The translations under genes were made by a program, and so were the position numbers. Of a stretch of 9,583 nt of DNA, positions 6,901 through 9,583 are shown one piece after another. Each line of letters begins with the position of its first letter. Within the stretch, counting starts at the first letter, position 1. The notes under the pieces were generated by a model that was not told the origin of the DNA, ran no database searches, and worked only from the letters and a program-made list of their open reading frames with translations. Source of the DNA: Acetatifactor sp. (GTDB lineage Bacteria > Bacillota > Clostridia > Lachnospirales > Lachnospiraceae); NCBI GenBank assembly GCA_024699575.1, contig JAILPF010000561.1, positions 1-9,583 of the forward strand, read 5' to 3'.

Positions 6901-9583
6901 AAATTCCAATGGCGGAACCTTTCATATCGCTCTGGATTCCACCCACAAATCAGAGGGTGCATACGGTATGCGTATTGATTACAGTTACGATGGAAAAGGA
7001 TATGCCGGTGCAACGAAGACAATGGATTTACTGAATCTGGCAGGATATGACGGGTTTATGATGTATATTGAATCCGATGGATCGGGGAATGATATTAAAG
7101 TGCAGGTGGAGACGGATGTATCTACCTTTGCATATACAGGATATCTTACCGGTAAGGGACCCATGACGTTCTATCTGCCCTTTGCAGATATTGAAGAGTG
7201 TTCCTGGGCAGGTTCCGGTCATGTTCTTGATTCTTCATCCAATTTGAAGTCTGTATCCATTTACACAGATTTGATGAGCGGAAGTCCTACAAGCGGAACC
7301 TTTTATGTGGATGATTTAAAAGGTGCCAACTATGTGGAAAATCTGGAAAGTCAGACAGCAGTAACCCTGAATCTGGAAGAGAATACTATAGTGACATCGT
7401 TCCCCAAAACCATCACCGGTACGGCGGAGTATGTGGACTACATTTCTCTGAACATCGGGGATAAAGTTATAAATATACCGGTGCACAATGGTGTATGGAG
7501 CTATGATTTGACCGAGGATACAGGAATTTACAATGGCGAAAATATTACGGTAAAGGCAGGCTTCTATTATCCCAACAAAGAGAGGATTGCCGAGACAGAA
7601 GAAAAGACTATCACAATCGCTGTGGAGGGAAATGACGCACCGGTGAGTGAGAATTATGACACTGTTCAGTGGAGTTGGGATTTTTCCACAGATGGTGTGG
7701 AGGGCTGGACTTTCAGTGGATTCACTCCTTGGATAGAGAATGGTAACTTGGTCGCATGGGCACAGGATGGATTTGATGCGGTATTTTCCTATGAATTGCA
7801 AGATATCCCAAATGGTATCTATACGTTACAGAATGATATTAAAGTAAAAAGTAATATGAACAGTGCCTATATGGTGCTGGCGGATACAGGCAGTGAAGTC
7901 CGCTCCGCCTCTATTGATACAGAGGATACCGTGGTACAGGACAAACTGCTGGGGAAAAACTTCACGGTAACTGATCATAAACTCTCCATCAGGTATTATG
8001 TAAATGCTCCGGCAGATGCAAATGGTGTAACTTTTGCAGTAGGCGATTTGAAATTATATGCGCTTAGTCAGGAAGCATGGAATCCTACACCGCAGGAGCC
8101 GGAGACAGAAAATCTTCTTCCCAATGGTGACTTTGATGAACTTGGCAGTGAATGGCCGAATCTCCCGGTAGGGTGGAATATTACCTATGAGGGAGGCGAC
8201 GGGTGGTCACCGGTGAAAGGACAGGATGGAGCCTTTGTTGGATATGCGGAAAATCCATACCGCTTTACGCTTTCCAGAAAAGTGGAAGGGCTGGTAAACG
8301 GAACTTACCGTGTGAAAGCAGATATTGTGTTGTTGAACGATGGATTCGCACAAAATATAACGCTGGCAGCAGCAGATTCCAGTATGGATGTGACCGGACT
8401 TGTAGACGCATCCGGAATGAAGACAATGGTGTTAAATGAAGTAGACGTCACCAATCATGAGGTGACTGTATCAGTCAATGGCGAATTCACAGGCAAGGGA
8501 CTTAAAGTGGACAACATGGTCTTAAACCTCCTGCAATCAGCGGAAAATGACGAAGTGACAAAGGTGACACCTTTTGTGTCGCAGAAACCATACGCTACCG
8601 TGTCAGTTTTGGAAGGCACCCTCGAGAAAGTACGGATTCTGGGAGGAAAAGTCCAGAAAAGCGAAACCGATGATACTGTCGTGGAGGGAAACTGGAGCTG
8701 GAAGGACAGCTCGACACCTCTGACCGTATCCGGTGGTGATGCGGCGAACTATATTGCTGTGTTTACACCGACAGATCAAGAGCATTTTATTTCTGTGGAA
8801 GTAGAGATAGCTGTCACATTAGGAGAGAGTGTGTCGGATTCCGATGCTGGTAAACTTACTGAGGAACCGGAACCTGAAAAGCCGAAGCCGGTGCAGACTG
8901 AACCTGAAAAGCCGGAACCGGCGCAAACGGAGCCTGAGAAAGAAGAGATGGAACAACATAAGTCAATGCCCGTAGGTAATTCACAGGTGGCATCGGCGTT
9001 GAGTGTAGAAAGTCAGCCGGCACAAACGAAAAAAACTGTAACCAGGGAATCCGAAATTGCACAGGATAAAATCGACTGGACTGAATTCCTGAATCAGGTT
9101 CAGAATGGAAAAGATGGTTCAATCTTTAAAGTAGACCTGCAGAAATCCACGCAAGTTCCGGCGGATGTGATCAGGTCGTTTGCCGGAAAGAATATGACAG
9201 TGGAATTTAATCTTGGAAACAATATTTTCTGGACGGTTAATGGAGAAAGCATTGAGAAAAAGGGAATAACAGAAATTAATTTTGCAGTGAGCGTGTGTGA
9301 TAATGTAATTCCTAAAGAGCTGATTGAGGAAGTGGCGCAGGGAAAAGAAACGGTGGAACTTTCCCTTGCACATGACGGGTTCTTCTCCTTTACAGCAGAT
9401 TTGCACCTGCCATTGCCAAAGGAACAGACAGGTAGACATGCAAAGCTGTATTTCTTTAACACGCAGAAGAATGCTTTGGAATTTGTAGCGGAATCTGTCA
9501 TCGGGGATGGCGGTATGACAGTATTTCCGTTCGTTCATGCATCAGATTATGTGATTGTGATTGAGGAAGAAGCTTCGGTATCA
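3911..9583 (+). CDS. Giant secreted multimodular beta-glycanase, GH5-type (3' end beyond window)
   Basis: The frame is open for 1891 codons to the last base, so the C-terminus is missing. Modules by residue: signal peptide 1-32 (basic start, Ala/Val/Leu core, A-Q-A before the likely cut); clan GH-A catalytic domain about 40-400; FN3-like 423-527; two beta-rich modules of unknown family, about 540-665 and 683-803; CBM11-like modules about 807-941 and 978-1138; Ig-like about 1150-1240; CBM61-like modules about 1252-1385 and 1401-1541; Ig-like 1560-1637; Pro/Glu repeat linker 1654-1677; C-terminal surface-protein domain from about 1722. Catalytic candidates are Glu234 (acid/base, in WETANE) and Glu321 (nucleophile, in LGEFGG), with Arg101, His293 and Trp349 in the positions expected for GH5. 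It probably hydrolyses an internal beta-glycan bond outside the cell; beta-mannan is my first guess, beta-glucan or galactan possible. It follows the chemoreceptor by 29 bases. Secretion and GH-A fold are strong; exact family and substrate are inference. Confidence 0.92.
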   Translation, partial: MRRVSKLVGMVFAAVLAVTGLTGTLSKTVAQAAGGSMTFSYADHFTTVFEHYVTTSGIRLMDGNSELRFISLNYPQATSDTKWEQENAIKTIKAMGGNVTRSYTIPVWNENNADRAYVTGVDNEGKLTFNEHALDKLDQLLAICNEQGVRVIVPLVDHWHWIGGIDGYVYLAGKSDGNPSSSSFQDWAWKFYSDDTCKDYFKQMISHLLERENSVTGVKYKDDPAILCWETANEAGGNQTNQQTYDDVLSAWTIDVVNHIKSIDSNHLVLDGRMSTTAQSRQVNNPADILGAHYYEGNYATRCADDTVAVHAAGKPFILGEFGGKVKAEPCIDVFQAGVDNDTNGIMMWSLRAHKDGFGYYFHDEDGYWAAYHWPGFVSGDYYGETEILRAIYAYAQIVNGNASDYEEAKQIPIPAPETAEAPLLYETSFADGSVGDIKWRGVVGGAWYEIQRAAGVVTESEGDSVWTTIADESDYIYDSGRNWEDKAHDCIAGYHDETAVDGQTYSYRLRACNESGVGLWSNIVTVDNAKHVVEDELDLIAVSSTDKNPTEIRRTYSNDHSANVEYSSSSIVNKSDTEGYIEYQAMIPVETVEVKAIAETEEGCEPQIYVSGDGIKYTRMEVEHTAGTKVYRCNVAGGSNHYYVTRVYLAGESKCKLDAITITYSNDGTSYREQNSGAPVGTNVMIQDNTFGENGVAPLYTFKDTHTLLYKTGDDINAYRITAKVVGDARPVVEYAYDGVKFNVADILSETAETSGTVVVYGNLNVTETIRGIRVTIPEGSEDAIQILSVELSSGTKSIPLAQVAPANTLEDGEYYFGSNENLASTYVVNGDVSSDSIIYEKEMNGADFSEYDCVFAWILPDNSNNRLAMQLVDGSGNIWTSSEVTLTGSRGTMRKFDLNDFTCTSAAVMDKGRIAKLRFVITSGESVSTTAIGRVALDGNHCYTGNYGVALDYAFDTLSYNHVYVDSVYASSSTKVDDFEGYSGSSNLLNAAYNKNSNGGTFHIALDSTHKSEGAYGMRIDYSYDGKGYAGATKTMDLLNLAGYDGFMMYIESDGSGNDIKVQVETDVSTFAYTGYLTGKGPMTFYLPFADIEECSWAGSGHVLDSSSNLKSVSIYTDLMSGSPTSGTFYVDDLKGANYVENLESQTAVTLNLEENTIVTSFPKTITGTAEYVDYISLNIGDKVINIPVHNGVWSYDLTEDTGIYNGENITVKAGFYYPNKERIAETEEKTITIAVEGNDAPVSENYDTVQWSWDFSTDGVEGWTFSGFTPWIENGNLVAWAQDGFDAVFSYELQDIPNGIYTLQNDIKVKSNMNSAYMVLADTGSEVRSASIDTEDTVVQDKLLGKNFTVTDHKLSIRYYVNAPADANGVTFAVGDLKLYALSQEAWNPTPQEPETENLLPNGDFDELGSEWPNLPVGWNITYEGGDGWSPVKGQDGAFVGYAENPYRFTLSRKVEGLVNGTYRVKADIVLLNDGFAQNITLAAADSSMDVTGLVDASGMKTMVLNEVDVTNHEVTVSVNGEFTGKGLKVDNMVLNLLQSAENDEVTKVTPFVSQKPYATVSVLEGTLEKVRILGGKVQKSETDDTVVEGNWSWKDSSTPLTVSGGDAANYIAVFTPTDQEHFISVEVEIAVTLGESVSDSDAGKLTEEPEPEKPKPVQTEPEKPEPAQTEPEKEEMEQHKSMPVGNSQVASALSVESQPAQTKKTVTRESEIAQDKIDWTEFLNQVQNGKDGSIFKVDLQKSTQVPADVIRSFAGKNMTVEFNLGNNIFWTVNGESIEKKGITEINFAVSVCDNVIPKELIEEVAQGKETVELSLAHDGFFSFTADLHLPLPKEQTGRHAKLYFFNTQKNALEFVAESVIGDGGMTVFPFVHASDYVIVIEEEASVS
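4028..5110 (+). other. Catalytic domain, clan GH-A (GH5-like), of the large glycosidase
   Basis: Residues about 40-400. In barrel order I see: RFISLNYP near the first strand; GGNVTRSY with Arg101; VPLVDHWHWIGG with Asp157, His158 and His160; WETANE with Asn233-Glu234, the NE pair of strand 4; GAHYYEG with His293; ILGEFGG with Glu321; and IMMWSLRAHKDG with Trp349, followed by AAYHWPGF. The 87-residue gap between the two glutamates suits a (beta/alpha)8 retaining enzyme. From memory, the WSLR...YHWPGF ending recalls bacterial GH5-like proteins annotated as mannanases. That subfamily call needs a profile search. All key residues are present, so an active enzyme is expected. Confidence 0.85.
5177..5491 (+). 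other. FN3-like spacer module
   Basis: Residues 423-527 show the fibronectin type III pattern: IKWRG and a Tyr-x-Ile strand (WYEIQRA) early, then a D-G-x-x-Y-x-Y-R-L-x-A strand, an N-x-S-G turn and a closing S-N-I-V-T-V strand. About 30 extra residues sit between the middle strands, rich in Asp and Tyr. Modules of this kind commonly follow the catalytic barrel in bacterial GH5 enzymes and act as spacers or stabilise the barrel. Confidence 0.65.
5528..6319 (+). other. Pair of unassigned beta-rich modules
   Basis: Residues about 540-665 and 683-803. Each has alternating hydrophobic beta strands, a (Y/S)-x-D-G-(I/V)-K-(Y/F) element in the middle (SGDGIKYT in the first, AYDGVKFN in the second) and a later strand ending in R-V-(Y/T)-(L/I). 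The shared order suggests a duplicated beta-sandwich, perhaps a discoidin-like binding fold. I do not recognise a named family, and binding function is inference. Confidence 0.45.
6329..7324 (+). other. Two CBM11-like carbohydrate-binding modules
   Basis: Residues about 807-941 and 978-1138. The second is the clearer one. It opens with VDDFEGY, has an S-E-G-A-Y-G-M-R-I-D-Y strand, then LAGYDGFMMYIESDGSGND, and closes with FYVDDLKG, which is the run of elements seen in CBM11 and related galactose-binding-like beta-sandwiches. The first shares the middle part (FSEYDCVFAWILPDNSNN with a following A-M-Q-L strand) but lacks the DDFE opening. CBM11 members bind beta-1,4- and mixed-linkage glucans; the specificity here is not established. 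Confidence 0.6.
7358..7630 (+). other. Ig-like spacer module
   Basis: Residues about 1150-1240 form a short all-beta stretch with a TITGTAEYVDYISLNIGD opening, a central GVWSYDL strand and a closing T-I-T-I-A-V strand. This layout (G-T-A ... V-x-V-x-I ... W-x-Y) is usual for bacterial Ig-like adhesion or spacer domains. It separates the CBM11-like pair from the CBM61-like pair. Confidence 0.5.
7664..8533 (+). other. Two CBM61-like / galactose-binding-like modules
   Basis: Residues about 1252-1385 and 1401-1541. The second opens NLLPNGDFDE, with a following GWNITYEGGDGW and an L-V-N-G-T-Y-R-V-K-A strand, the pattern of CBM61 and similar beta-sandwich modules. The first has SWDFSTDGVEGW and I-P-N-G-I-Y-T-L in the same order. 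They appear to be a duplicated pair. CBM61 binds beta-1,4-galactan; members of the wider fold bind many glycans, so specificity is open. Confidence 0.55.
8588..8821 (+). other. Ig-like repeat of clostridial surface-protein type
   Basis: Residues 1560-1637 contain GNWSWKDSSTPL and YIAVFTPTDQEHF followed by a V-E-V-E-I-A-V strand. From memory this matches a beta-sandwich unit found, often in tandem, in large Lachnospiraceae and other clostridial extracellular proteins. It is probably a wall-spanning spacer; only one copy is seen here. Confidence 0.6.
8870..8941 (+). repeat. 30-base tandem repeat coding a Pro/Glu linker
   Basis: Two full 30-base units (8870-8899 and 8900-8929) and a 12-base partial third unit encode EPEKPKPVQT, EPEKPEPAQT and EPEK (residues 1654-1677). 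The units differ at several bases, so the repeat is not freshly made. The charged, proline-rich composition suits an extended, flexible linker between the Ig-like unit and the C-terminal domain. Confidence 0.9.
9074..9583 (+). other. C-terminal surface-protein domain (incomplete)
   Basis: From residue 1722 the chain shows IRSFAGKNMTVEF, then F-W-T-V-N-G-E-S-I, a strand pair around FFSFTADLHLPLP, GRHAKLYFFN, and a final HASDYVIVIEEE. I recognise this arrangement from the C-termini of large clostridial extracellular proteins, where its function is not known to me. No LPxTG motif, dockerin repeat or hydrophobic anchor appears before the window ends, so attachment mode is unresolved. Confidence 0.55.

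Noticed and set aside
8203..8439. 78-codon + strand frame inside the glycosidase gene
   Set aside because: Out of frame with the clearly coding CBM61-like module, rich in Arg/Cys/Trp and without domain features; a shadow frame.
9407..9431. Possible sortase motif in the C-terminal domain (LPLPKEQTG)
   Set aside because: The spacing is L-P-K-E-Q-T-G, not LPxTG. It sits within a predicted beta-rich domain and is not followed by a hydrophobic segment and basic tail.
1..9583. CRISPR array, tRNA/rRNA genes, insertion sequences or attachment sites
   Set aside because: No regularly spaced repeats, no transposase-like frame and no structural RNA signature were seen; genes are packed with gaps of at most 31 bases.

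Overview
The window looks like part of a polysaccharide-utilisation locus from a motile, Gram-positive Clostridia, most likely a Lachnospiraceae relative (Roseburia/Butyrivibrio type). This rests on strong AGGAGG-type ribosome binding sites, moderate-to-low GC codon use, a CUT1 sugar importer, a 44H-like chemoreceptor, and a very large secreted glycosidase. The tail of that glycosidase resembles modules I know from Lachnospiraceae surface proteins. The taxonomic call is inference; there is no rRNA or other marker gene here.

Layout: everything real is on the + strand. Positions 1-35 are an intrinsic-terminator-like hairpin with a T tract. Almost directly after it come two ABC sugar permeases, MalF-type (54-926) and MalG-type (923-1789), overlapping by 4 bases. 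After a 31-base gap comes a transmembrane methyl-accepting chemotaxis protein (1821-3881). After a further 29-base gap comes one enormous open reading frame, from 3911 to the last base of the window, still open after 1891 codons. It encodes a signal peptide, a clan GH-A (GH5-type) catalytic domain, an FN3-like module, two unassigned beta-rich modules, two CBM11-like modules, an Ig-like module, two CBM61-like/galactose-binding-like modules, another Ig-like module, a short tandem-repeat linker and a C-terminal surface-protein domain. No gap longer than 31 bases lacks a gene.

How it may work together: the secreted, probably surface-held, multimodular enzyme would bind and cut a plant beta-glycan (mannan, glucan or galactan cannot be separated by eye). 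The two permeases, with a solute-binding protein probably encoded just upstream and a shared ATPase encoded elsewhere, would import the released oligosaccharides. The chemoreceptor, co-directional and tightly packed between importer and enzyme, would steer cells toward the same substrate or its breakdown products. The hairpin at the left edge leaves no room for a promoter before the first permease. The permeases are therefore probably expressed by read-through, which would keep an upstream gene (presumably the binding protein) at higher level.

Nothing here is clearly a new class of system. The most noteworthy points are the receptor embedded in the uptake/degradation cluster and the unusually long chain of paired binding modules on one enzyme.
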